Positions 27,238-35,723 of a stretch of DNA of 64,000 bases are shown piece after piece. How positions within the stretch are numbered: the first letter of the stretch is position 1; each line of letters opens with the position of its first letter. The notes under the pieces are model-generated. The model did no database searches and was not told the DNA's origin. It saw only the letters and a list, made by a program, of their open reading frames with translations. A program made the translations under genes and the position numbers. The DNA lies in assembly GCA_040219735.1 (NCBI GenBank), contig JAVJRX010000119.1, one strand, 5' to 3'. This DNA comes from Coleofasciculus sp040219735 (lineage in GTDB: Bacteria; Cyanobacteriota; Cyanobacteriia; Cyanobacteriales; Coleofasciculaceae).

Positions 27238-29220
27238 ATGAATGCAAATACCGTTGATGTAACAAATCAAATAATTGAACCTTTAGATGGGATCAAGGCT
27301 TTACAGCTTGGCATTCAAGCACTCCTGGGGCATCAGGCTGATCAAGGTTCCTGGGAAGGGGAGGTTGTTTGGTGTCCCATGTTGGCAGCCCAGTATGCCC
27401 TAATGTGTTACATCACCCAGGTATCTATACCCGCTCAACGCCGAGAAGCCCTATTGCAGCAGTTTGGCTCTACACGCTTGTCCGATGGATTATGGGGGTT
27501 ACATGAGAAGTCTTCACCCTATTTATTTGTCACTAGCCTAGTCTATGTCGCAGCACGTCTTTTAGGTGTGCCACCCAAAGATCCATTGTTGCAGCCAGCG
27601 GGGCAATTTATCCGTTCTCAAGGAGGTGTCATTTCCATTCCCACCTGGGGCAAGTTCTGGTTGGCGATGCTAAACCTTTACAACTGGCGTGGCGTTAATC
27701 CGATCTTGCCGGAAGTTTGGTTATTGCCGAAAAGCTTAACCATTCACCCGTCTAAATACTATTGCCATACTCGTCTGATTTATCTGGGGATGGCTTATGT
27801 GTATGGGTGCAAATTTCAGGTGCCTTTAACACCAATTATCTCAGCGCTGCGTTCAGAGCTTTATGTGCAGGAATACGAGAAGGTTAACTTTGGGGTTGCC
27901 CGGAAAAAACTCAGAGCTGAGGAAACATATAGTCCTCCAAGTCTGGTGCTACGTGGATTTTATAATATAGCAACTGTCTGCGATCGCTGGCATCTTCCCA
28001 ACCTGCGAAAACGAGTCCTCTGCCAGATGCTTGAGCTAATTCGCTGGGAACTACACACCACCAATTACACTAGCATTTCCCCAGTTAGTGGTTTGCTCAA
28101 TCTCATTGCTTTATGGTTGCACGATCCCAACGATGGCGATCGACATCAAGCCCTAAAAGCGTTTGAGGGCTGGATGTGGGAAGACAAGCAGCAAGGGCTG
28201 AGAATCGCCGGAGCCCGTAGTAGTACCTGGGATAGTAGTTTTGCGGTACAAGCCCTACAAGCAGCTAGCTCTCATATAGATGTGGCGAGTCACCTAGAGA
28301 AAGGGCAAAAATTCCTTGCCAGCCAGCAAATTCGCCAAACCTTCCCAAAGTTTGCCGAAAACTACCGCATTGATCCCCAAGGCGGGTTTTGTTTTGCTGG
28401 GGTTTGGCATGGTTGGCCCGTGAGCGACTGTACGGCGGAAGCCTTACTTGCCCTTCTTGATGCCCCCTCAAAAGTAATCCCCGAATCAGATTTAGAGGAT
28501 GCTGTTTACTTTTTGCTGCGATGTCAGAATCAGGATGGGGGATTTGGCAGTTATGAGCGGCGAAAAATCGTCTCGACATTGGAATTGATTAATCCAGCCG
28601 AGATGTTTGCTAACTCGATGACAGAACGTTCTTATATCGAGTGTACGGCTTCTTGCCTTGCTGCTCTGGGGCAGTTTCGCTGTCGTTTACCCAACAAGCT
28701 TGAACACCCATTAAACGGAGTAATTGAACGGGCGAAATTATGGCTGCGTCGCCAGCAACAGCCAGACGGTTCTTGGTCTGGTTTCTGGGGAGTCAACTTT
28801 ATTTATGGTACGATGTTTGGCATCCAAGGTTTGTTGGCTGCGGGAACTCCAACCTACGATCCGGCGATTCGCAGAGCTTGTAATTGGTTAGTAGACAAAC
28901 AGAAATCTGATGGAGGTTGGGGAGAGCATTTCCAGGGATGTTTAACCAAGCAATATGTAGAGCATCATGAAAGTCAGGTAATTCAAACGGCTTGGGCTTT
29001 GAAAGCTTTATTAGAAGCCAAATCAGCAGCATGGACAGCCATTGAGGCAGGGGCTAAGTTTTTAGTCAATATGCAGTTAGACAATGGGGAATGGCCTGAT
29101 CAAGATCCTGCTGGCGTTTTCTTTAGTACAGCCTTACTGGACTATACCCTTTACCGCAGCTACTTCCCGATATGGGCTTTAGCTCTATACGAATCCCGTC
29201 GTCAAGAACGGATCGGGTAG
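27238..29220 (+). CDS. osc: Oxidosqualene cyclase (sterol-forming)
   Basis: 660 residues, slightly shorter than eukaryotic enzymes (about 730). It cyclises 2,3-oxidosqualene. The catalytic motif is D397-C-T-A-E401 in HGWPVSDCTAE, the oxidosqualene-type sequence, not the DxDD of squalene-hopene cyclases. H177 and Y466 match human lanosterol synthase H232 and Y503, and QW repeats such as QPDGSWSGFWG and DGGWGEHF are clear. At the positions that separate cycloartenol from lanosterol synthases it has A326, H391 and V395, a combination of neither class. The sterol skeleton formed is therefore open. It is followed after 50 bp by the cupin gene. Confidence 0.95.
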   Translation: MNANTVDVTNQIIEPLDGIKALQLGIQALLGHQADQGSWEGEVVWCPMLAAQYALMCYITQVSIPAQRREALLQQFGSTRLSDGLWGLHEKSSPYLFVTSLVYVAARLLGVPPKDPLLQPAGQFIRSQGGVISIPTWGKFWLAMLNLYNWRGVNPILPEVWLLPKSLTIHPSKYYCHTRLIYLGMAYVYGCKFQVPLTPIISALRSELYVQEYEKVNFGVARKKLRAEETYSPPSLVLRGFYNIATVCDRWHLPNLRKRVLCQMLELIRWELHTTNYTSISPVSGLLNLIALWLHDPNDGDRHQALKAFEGWMWEDKQQGLRIAGARSSTWDSSFAVQALQAASSHIDVASHLEKGQKFLASQQIRQTFPKFAENYRIDPQGGFCFAGVWHGWPVSDCTAEALLALLDAPSKVIPESDLEDAVYFLLRCQNQDGGFGSYERRKIVSTLELINPAEMFANSMTERSYIECTASCLAALGQFRCRLPNKLEHPLNGVIERAKLWLRRQQQPDGSWSGFWGVNFIYGTMFGIQGLLAAGTPTYDPAIRRACNWLVDKQKSDGGWGEHFQGCLTKQYVEHHESQVIQTAWALKALLEAKSAAWTAIEAGAKFLVNMQLDNGEWPDQDPAGVFFSTALLDYTLYRSYFPIWALALYESRRQERIG

Positions 29221-29270
29221 ATAAATTTAATCTGTATTTATAGACAATAAAAATTACTAATTGCATTCTT

Positions 29271-30374
29271 ATGACACAGGCAAAAATAGCAGCAGAGCTT
29301 TTTAACACAGCAGCACTAGGTATCGACCCTTATCATCCCCAAAACGATTTTTCAAGCAATTTAGGGATGAATCTGGTTTGGACGGCGCGATTTATGACCA
29401 GAAATGAAAATGTTTTTAAGGGGCTAGAAAACTCAATTCATCAAAGAATGATGAAGGCTGAGCCTCAAGAAGCTGGAGGACTATATGAGATTCCTTGTAT
29501 ATATCCAGAAAATATTGAAAAATTTAACTTACCCCAACTGATTTCTAGTAATTTTCCAATCGTAATCAAAGGAATATTGAGAGATTCTTTTGCCGTCAAT
29601 CATTGGTCACTTGATTATCTGAAAGAGAAATATGGAGACGCGCTAATTCCCTATCTGGAAGACAAAAGTGAAAAAAAAGAATACGATGGAACACCCCATT
29701 ATCAAAACAACGAGATTGCTAAAATTGAGCTAAGTAATCTTGTCCATAGTATTCGTTCAGGAGAGCGCAAGCACGCCATATCTTGTGCCTCTATATTTGG
29801 ACTCTATGCAAACATTTTAGAAGAAGTGGGGTTTCATAAAATTGAGGATATTTTTCGTTGTCAGATACTGCGTCCCGAATTATTTATAGCAGGTTCTCAA
29901 AGTTCTACTTATTTCCATTGTGCGGCTGGAGGCAATATTTTTTGCCAGCTTCATGGAAAGAAACGATGGGTTTTTGTTGCACCTTGGCATTCGGCTTGGA
30001 TGTATCCTAATGTGGGTCATAATCCTTCAGCAACATCGTTTATTTCACCGGTGGTTACTAAAAAGCAGGAAAAGGACTCTTCCCGTTATCCGTTGTACAA
30101 TTTCATACCCAAATATACCGTTAGCTTAAACCCTGGTGATATTCTATTTAATCCTCCTTGGTGGTGGCATGAGGTCACTAACCTCAGTGAAACAATTGGA
30201 ATGCCCCTTAGAGTTCCTTCGGGAGGAAGTTTTCAGCTAACAAACTTGCTCTATAATTGTTTCACGATTTTTGGTTCTTCCGTTGCCATTGAGGCAATGT
30301 CAAAAATCCTCAAAAATCAACTAGATGTTGATGATAAAAGAGTTATAGAGGCTTTTCCCAAGAAGAAAATTTAA
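29271..30374 (+). CDS. Cupin/JmjC-like iron(II) protein with HxA in place of HxD
   Basis: 367 residues, cupin-8 (FIH-like) fold. FHCAAGGNIFCQLHGKKRW (215-233) aligns with the FIH metal motif THYDEQQNFFAQ, keeping the first histidine (H216) and N222/Q226. The metal-binding aspartate is A218. The distal histidine is H300 in NPPWWWHE. Loss of the carboxylate is what 2-oxoglutarate halogenases use to make room for chloride, but it also occurs in dead enzymes. It could be a halogenase, another oxidase or a non-catalytic protein. It sits between the cyclase and a P450 with gaps of 50 and 43 bp, so it probably acts on the steroid. Confidence 0.75.
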   Translation: MTQAKIAAELFNTAALGIDPYHPQNDFSSNLGMNLVWTARFMTRNENVFKGLENSIHQRMMKAEPQEAGGLYEIPCIYPENIEKFNLPQLISSNFPIVIKGILRDSFAVNHWSLDYLKEKYGDALIPYLEDKSEKKEYDGTPHYQNNEIAKIELSNLVHSIRSGERKHAISCASIFGLYANILEEVGFHKIEDIFRCQILRPELFIAGSQSSTYFHCAAGGNIFCQLHGKKRWVFVAPWHSAWMYPNVGHNPSATSFISPVVTKKQEKDSSRYPLYNFIPKYTVSLNPGDILFNPPWWWHEVTNLSETIGMPLRVPSGGSFQLTNLLYNCFTIFGSSVAIEAMSKILKNQLDVDDKRVIEAFPKKKI

Positions 30375-30417
30375 GAATATCAATAAGTAAATCAAGATTA
30401 CAAAAGGGAAAATATTT

Positions 30418-31779
30418 GTGAGTCAGAAAACTATTAATTGTATAAGTCAAATCAACCATAAACTTAAACCTCCTCTCGTTCCAGGATTACCAGTTTTAGG
30501 TAACGCAATCGAGTTGACCAATGATTCAATTGGATTCTTTGTTAAAAACTATCAACGCTTAGGATCAATTTTTAGCATCCAAGCTCTAAATCAAAACTAT
30601 ATTGTTTTGGCTGGCCCAGAAGCTAATCACTTCATGTCACAAGTCGGTGATGATTACTTAAGCTCTCGTGAAATATGGTCTAAGATTATTCCCGAATACG
30701 GCACAGACGTGTTCGTTTCAGCTCTGGAAGGAGCATCGCATCGCCATCTCCGCCAGGTGATGAATCGAGGTTATTCCCGTGAAGCTATCCTACCCCATTT
30801 GCCTCTGTTGGTAAAAACCACCGAACAAGTGGCGGATAGATGGCAGATCGGAAAACGAATTAAAGTCATCGATGTGATGCGGTATCTCGTGGTGGAACAG
30901 TTGGGTTTAGCCCTGGCTCATCAGCCATCTGTGGATTATTTGCATGATTTGAGGCTGTTTTTTTGTACCAACCTCAACGTCACATTTAAGGGCTGGCCGC
31001 AAATAACTCAACGCTTGCCAAATTATTTAAAGGCAAAAGCACGAGTTGTGGAATTAGGGCGAGAAATTATTGCCAACCATCGCACTCATCAAACGAGCGA
31101 TCAAGAACGGGATTTTATTGATGATTTGTTGGCAGCAACGGACGAAAATGGACAACCTTTTGCAGAGGAAGTCCTTGTGGCTCAAGCTTTTAGTATCTAT
31201 TTTGCTGGCATGGAAACGGCTGCCAATATTTGTACTTTTATGCTGTTTGCCCTATTGAGACATCCAGAGGTGTTAGAGCGCGTTACAGCAGAAGTGGATG
31301 CTGTTTTAGCAGAAAAACCCTTGAGCGCGTCGGCTTTTAGAGAGATGAAATCTCTGCATGGTGCAGCAATGGAAACTTTGCGAATGTATCCCATAACGTT
31401 GGCATTACCGCGCTCCGCGAAAAAGTCATTTGAATTTGCTGGCTGCTCTGTGGCAGAAAAGGAGCGAGTCATCGTCGCAACCACTGTCTCCCATTTTTTA
31501 CCGCAATTTTTTCCGAATCCCTATACGTTTGACATTGATCGCTATCACGAACCTCGAAATGAGCATCAGCAGCCCGGTGCTTATGCCCCATTTGGTTTGG
31601 GAGATCACATTTGCTTAGGCAAAGGAATGGCTGAAATTCAAATCATGACCATCATGGCAACATTATTGAGCCGAGTTAGATTGGCAATTGATCCGCCCAC
31701 TTACAAGCTCAAAACTATCTACAATCCCAATCCCTGTCCGAAAAACTTCTGGGTACGCCTGATTGAGCATCGTCAGTGA
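30418..31779 (+). CDS. Cytochrome P450 A of a tandem pair
   Basis: 453 residues, GTG start with AAAGGGA about 9 nt upstream. Core motifs are AGMETA in the I-helix (263-268), ExxR at E319/R322, and the heme loop FGLGDHICLG with C399. There is no membrane anchor or fused reductase; a ferredoxin partner is expected. It resembles CYP120/CYP51-like bacterial enzymes more than the CYP110 at 34289. It is very similar to the next gene along its whole length and presumably hydroxylates the steroid at a related position. Confidence 0.92.
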   Translation: MSQKTINCISQINHKLKPPLVPGLPVLGNAIELTNDSIGFFVKNYQRLGSIFSIQALNQNYIVLAGPEANHFMSQVGDDYLSSREIWSKIIPEYGTDVFVSALEGASHRHLRQVMNRGYSREAILPHLPLLVKTTEQVADRWQIGKRIKVIDVMRYLVVEQLGLALAHQPSVDYLHDLRLFFCTNLNVTFKGWPQITQRLPNYLKAKARVVELGREIIANHRTHQTSDQERDFIDDLLAATDENGQPFAEEVLVAQAFSIYFAGMETAANICTFMLFALLRHPEVLERVTAEVDAVLAEKPLSASAFREMKSLHGAAMETLRMYPITLALPRSAKKSFEFAGCSVAEKERVIVATTVSHFLPQFFPNPYTFDIDRYHEPRNEHQQPGAYAPFGLGDHICLGKGMAEIQIMTIMATLLSRVRLAIDPPTYKLKTIYNPNPCPKNFWVRLIEHRQ

Positions 31780-31853
31780 AAATGTTTGGCTCCGTATTTG
31801 CTTGGTTATCTTTAATACCGATAATTGTTAAAATTTAAAGTGGGAATAAATCT

Positions 31854-33215
31854 ATGATAGAAAAAATTGCGACTTGGGAAAGGGGAAAGAATCAGAAGCT
31901 TAAACCGCCTATTGTGCCGGGACTTCCATGGTTGGGAAATGCCCTGGGACTAACTAATGATTTTGTCGGTTTCTTAGTTAAGAGTTATCAGGAGTTTGGT
32001 TCTATTTTCCGTGTCAATGTGCCGAACCAATCTTTTACAATCATTGCTGGATCTGAAGCCAACAATTTCATGTCCCAAGTCGGTGATAACTACTTAACAT
32101 TGGATGAAATATGGAAAAGCTATTCCCAAGAATATGGTACAGATGTTTTTATTTCCCGAATGGAAGGGGCAGCCCATCGCCACCTGCGCCAGGTGCTGAA
32201 TCGAGGTTATTCCCGGGAAGCTATTCTAGCCCATTTGCCCCTGTTAGTAAAAACCACTGAACAAATGACCGATCAGTGGCAGATTGGACAACGGATCAAA
32301 GTCATTGATATCATCCGGCAACTTGTGGTCAGGCAACTGGGTCTAGCCTTAGCCAATTATGAATCTGACGATTATTTTCATGATTTGCGACATTTTTTCT
32401 GTGTCAATATCAATGTGGCATTCAAGGGTTGGTCAGAAAAAGCACTGCGTCGCCGAGATTATCTGAAAGCGAAAGCACGAGTGATGGAACTAGGTAGAAA
32501 GCTGATTGCCAACCATCGTGCTATTCCGCCCATCGACCGAGAACGAAATTTTATTGATGATTTGCTAGAATCAACGGACGAAAATGGACAACCTTTTTCT
32601 GAAGTAGCCCTAATTCCTCAAGTGCTCAGTCCTTTTTTAGGTGGGATGGAAACTACAGCCAATATCTGTACTTTTATGCTTTTTGCTCTGTTGAACAATC
32701 CCGATGTTTTGGATCGGGTTACGGCAGAAATAGATGCTGTTTTGGCAGAACAACGCTTGAGTGCATCGGCTCTTAGAGAGATGAAATCTCTGCATGGTAC
32801 AGCAATGGAAACGTTGCGGATGTATCCTTCTAGCCCAGTTCTGCCCCGTTCAGCTAGAGAATCTTTTGAATTTGCTGGGTATTCTGTCGAACGCGGAGAA
32901 CAAGTCATGGTTGCCACCAGTGTCTGCCATTTTTTACCGCAATTTTTTCCGAATCCCTATACGTTTGACATCGATCGCTATCACGAACCTCGAAATGAGC
33001 ATCAGCAGCCCGGTGTTTATGCCCCATTTGGTTTGGGCGCTCATGTTTGTCTGGCGAAACGAATGACTGAAATTCAAATTATGACCCTAATGGCAACATT
33101 ATTGAGCCGAGTTAAATTGGAAATTGATCCGCCCACTTACAAGCTAAAAACTATCTACAATCCGAATCTCTGTCCGAAAAACTTCTGGGTGCGGCTGGTG
33201 GAACGTCGCCAATAA
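31854..33215 (+). CDS. Cytochrome P450 B of a tandem pair
   Basis: 453 residues, the same length as its neighbour and by eye mostly identical, including an unbroken shared DNA stretch in the region coding FFPNPYTFDIDRYHEP. Motifs: GGMETT in the I-helix and ETLR for ExxR. The heme loop is FGLGAHVCLAKR, with Ala instead of the usual Gly two residues after C399. That is uncommon but tolerated in some P450s. A recent tandem duplication with divergence, giving different regio- or substrate specificity, is likely. Confidence 0.92.
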   Translation: MIEKIATWERGKNQKLKPPIVPGLPWLGNALGLTNDFVGFLVKSYQEFGSIFRVNVPNQSFTIIAGSEANNFMSQVGDNYLTLDEIWKSYSQEYGTDVFISRMEGAAHRHLRQVLNRGYSREAILAHLPLLVKTTEQMTDQWQIGQRIKVIDIIRQLVVRQLGLALANYESDDYFHDLRHFFCVNINVAFKGWSEKALRRRDYLKAKARVMELGRKLIANHRAIPPIDRERNFIDDLLESTDENGQPFSEVALIPQVLSPFLGGMETTANICTFMLFALLNNPDVLDRVTAEIDAVLAEQRLSASALREMKSLHGTAMETLRMYPSSPVLPRSARESFEFAGYSVERGEQVMVATSVCHFLPQFFPNPYTFDIDRYHEPRNEHQQPGVYAPFGLGAHVCLAKRMTEIQIMTLMATLLSRVKLEIDPPTYKLKTIYNPNLCPKNFWVRLVERRQ

Positions 33216-33271
33216 TCACTAACGCATTACTTAATCTGTTAATCTAAATTTATCAAGGATATCTTAACTTA

Positions 33272-34135
33272 ATGAATTCTCTAAATCATAAGTCTCAAAA
33301 TAACTTTCACAATGATGCGTTGGCAGTTCTCAAGCAAACCAGTCGAACCTTTTACATTCCAACAGTTCTTCTGCCATCAGAGTTACAAGAGGCGGTTATG
33401 TCCGCCTATCTATGTATGAGAGCCATCGATGAAATTGAAGACCATTCGCAATTAGATAACGCGACAAAATCATTGTTATTGCGTCGGGTGAGTGAGACAT
33501 TGCAAGAAGGAACAGATCAGTTTTATCCAGGGGCGTTCTCAGAACTGAAGCTTTACCAAAATGTTCTCCCTGAAGTCACCCTCCGCATCCAGGAATGGGC
33601 TTTACTTGCCCCTAAAAGGATTTGGCCTCGGATTTGGGACACAACGGCAGCCATGGCAGACCGGATGGCTTACTGGGCGGATAGAAACTGGACAATTAAC
33701 ACAGAAGCCGATTTAAACCGATACACATTTAGCGTAGCGGGTGCGGTGGGATTATTACTTTCTGAATTGTGGTCGTGGTATGACAACACCCAGACTAACC
33801 GCATCCAGGCGATAGGATTTGGTCGAGGTTTACAAGCGGTGAATATTCTGCGTAACCATGGTGAAGACTTAACCCGTGGGGTTGATTTCTTTCCCCGAGA
33901 CTGGGATCAAGCTCATATGCTAACCTATGCCCGTGGTAATCTTGCCCTTGCTGATGCTTATACCGATGCTCTACCCCAAGGACCAGCCCTGGACTTTTGT
34001 AGTATTCCACTAGCTCTAGCCCATGCAACTCTCGATGCTCTATCCCAGGGTCAAGCCAAACTGAGTCGCACTGATGTCATGGCAATTCTTGAAGAAATTG
34101 CTCACCAGAAAAGAATAATTACAGCAACTGTTTAA
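33272..34135 (+). CDS. Squalene/phytoene synthase family protein, probable squalene synthase
   Basis: 287 residues, trans-isoprenyl head-to-head synthase. The first aspartate motif is DEIED (53-57). The second is RNHGED (194-199), with Asn where most family members have Asp (RDxxED). GFGRGLQAVNILRN is the typical lead-in. It has no C-terminal membrane helix, unlike eukaryotic squalene synthases. Inside this cluster the natural role is farnesyl diphosphate to squalene, providing a dedicated precursor. The changed second motif leaves open reduced or altered activity. It lies between P450 B (56 bp) and the CYP110-like gene (153 bp). Confidence 0.82.
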   Translation: MNSLNHKSQNNFHNDALAVLKQTSRTFYIPTVLLPSELQEAVMSAYLCMRAIDEIEDHSQLDNATKSLLLRRVSETLQEGTDQFYPGAFSELKLYQNVLPEVTLRIQEWALLAPKRIWPRIWDTTAAMADRMAYWADRNWTINTEADLNRYTFSVAGAVGLLLSELWSWYDNTQTNRIQAIGFGRGLQAVNILRNHGEDLTRGVDFFPRDWDQAHMLTYARGNLALADAYTDALPQGPALDFCSIPLALAHATLDALSQGQAKLSRTDVMAILEEIAHQKRIITATV

Positions 34136-34288
34136 AAACACCGAACTGACTCTAGTGATAAGCTAAAATTAGCCTCAGCGGCTGAATTTCTAAGCATTAC
34201 TCAGGGGGTTGCTCTTGGCAGATTAATCTCAAAATTAATTTGACTATTTTTCCAGTTCAATTTCAAACTCAACAGGAGATTCTAATTA

Positions 34289-35686
34289 ATGGTTTTACCG
34301 GATGGTCCGAAAACTCCAGGTTGGTTACAAACCCTACAGTGGAATGTAGATTGTATCGAATATGCAGAAACCGCAGCCCAACGTTATGGAGATATTTTCA
34401 CGGGAAAATTTTGGTTTAATGCCGAACCTGCTGTGGTAATTGGTAACCCTCAAGCTGTGGAACAGATTTTTACAAAGTTGACCCAGCATTTCGATCCATT
34501 TATTGGTGAAAGTCGCGATTTAATCAGACCGTTGGTTGGGGATTATTCCTTGTTAACACTGCAAGATCGGAATCAATATCAACGCCATCGCAAATTATTA
34601 ATGCCTCATTTTCATGGAGAGCGACTACAAAGTTATGGTCAAAAAATCTGCCAGGTGACAAAAGAAGTCATGCAGGAATTAACTCCAGGCACAACATTTG
34701 ATGCCTGTGCCGTCATGGGAGACATCTCAATGGAGTCTATGTTCCGGGTTGTGTTTGGTTTGGAAAAAGGAAGTACCTCATCCCGGTTAAAGCAATTATT
34801 TATTGATTTACTGGACTACATTACCTCTCCAGGAAAAGGAATTTTCATGTATCTGCCTTTTTTGCAAAAGGATCTAGGCCCCTGGAGTCCCTGGGGATAT
34901 TTCAAGCGAATTAAAGCAGAAATTGACCTGGTTTTGTACCAAGAAATTGCTCATCGTCGTCAGAACCTTGACTCAGATAAAGATGATATTCTGACCATGC
35001 TATTGACCGCACGGGATGAAGAAGGTCAACCCATGACTGATGAAGAACTTCACTCCGAATTACTCACCTTCTTAACCAGTGGCTATAAACCCATTGCTAT
35101 GGCAGTCGCTTGGGCATTGTATTGGGTTCACCGTACCCCACCAGTCTGTCATCAACTGATCGATCACTTAACTCAACTGGGTGAAAATCCCAATGCCATG
35201 AGTCTGGCGCAACACCCTTATCTTAAGGCAGTTTGCCAGGAAACAATGAGAATTAATCCAATTGTACCGATCATATCGCCTCAAAAAGTTAAATCTCCGG
35301 TAGAGGTGATGGGATACCAATTAGAGCCAGGGTGGATAGTGATTCCCTGTAATTATTTGATTCATCATCGAGAAGACTTGTACCCCGAACACGACCAATT
35401 TAAACCAGAGCGCTTTCTGGAACGGGACTATTCGGCTTACGAATATGTTCCTTTTGGACCAGGTATGCGTCGTTGTCTTGGTTCAGAGTTTGCCTATTTT
35501 GAAATGAAACTGGTACTGGGTACGATTTTGTCTGACTACGACTTGGAATTAGTCGATCCTCGACCCCTAAAACCTAAAGTGAAAGGCTTTGTTGTTGCCC
35601 CTGATAGAGGGGTACAAATGGTGCTCAAAGGTCGCAAAGGTCAAGGTAGCGGGCAATCTCTCACGAGTGAAGCTTTGGTTAATTGA
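34289..35686 (+). CDS. CYP110-like cytochrome P450 lacking the I-helix acid/alcohol pair
   Basis: 465 residues with AGGAG about 9 nt before the ATG. The N-terminal LPDGPKTP, the heme loop FGPGMRRCLG (C396) and overall layout are those of the cyanobacterial CYP110 family; ETMR is the ExxR motif. The oxygen-activating I-helix motif, normally AGHETT, is SGYKPI (264-269): acid and threonine are replaced by Lys, Pro and Ile. Such loss occurs in P450s that do not carry out ordinary hydroxylation, such as peroxide users, isomerases and coupling enzymes, so its reaction may be unusual. Confidence 0.88.
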   Translation: MVLPDGPKTPGWLQTLQWNVDCIEYAETAAQRYGDIFTGKFWFNAEPAVVIGNPQAVEQIFTKLTQHFDPFIGESRDLIRPLVGDYSLLTLQDRNQYQRHRKLLMPHFHGERLQSYGQKICQVTKEVMQELTPGTTFDACAVMGDISMESMFRVVFGLEKGSTSSRLKQLFIDLLDYITSPGKGIFMYLPFLQKDLGPWSPWGYFKRIKAEIDLVLYQEIAHRRQNLDSDKDDILTMLLTARDEEGQPMTDEELHSELLTFLTSGYKPIAMAVAWALYWVHRTPPVCHQLIDHLTQLGENPNAMSLAQHPYLKAVCQETMRINPIVPIISPQKVKSPVEVMGYQLEPGWIVIPCNYLIHHREDLYPEHDQFKPERFLERDYSAYEYVPFGPGMRRCLGSEFAYFEMKLVLGTILSDYDLELVDPRPLKPKVKGFVVAPDRGVQMVLKGRKGQGSGQSLTSEALVN

Positions 35687-35723
35687 TAGGAATTTGGTTT
35701 TCACGCAGAATAGGGAGTCAACC

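Noticed and set aside
27238..29220. Squalene-hopene cyclase
   Set aside because: The acid motif is DCTAE and not DxDD, and the His177/Tyr466 residues match oxidosqualene cyclases. Neighbouring CYP51 and EBP also need a sterol.
29271..30374. Ordinary JmjC/FIH hydroxylase
   Set aside because: The metal aspartate position is Ala218, so a normal HxD...H facial triad is not present. I report it as a candidate for other chemistry.
33272..34135. Phytoene synthase for carotenoids
   Set aside because: It has the same family fold, but it lies inside the sterol cluster with no carotenoid gene nearby. I keep squalene synthase as the more likely call.
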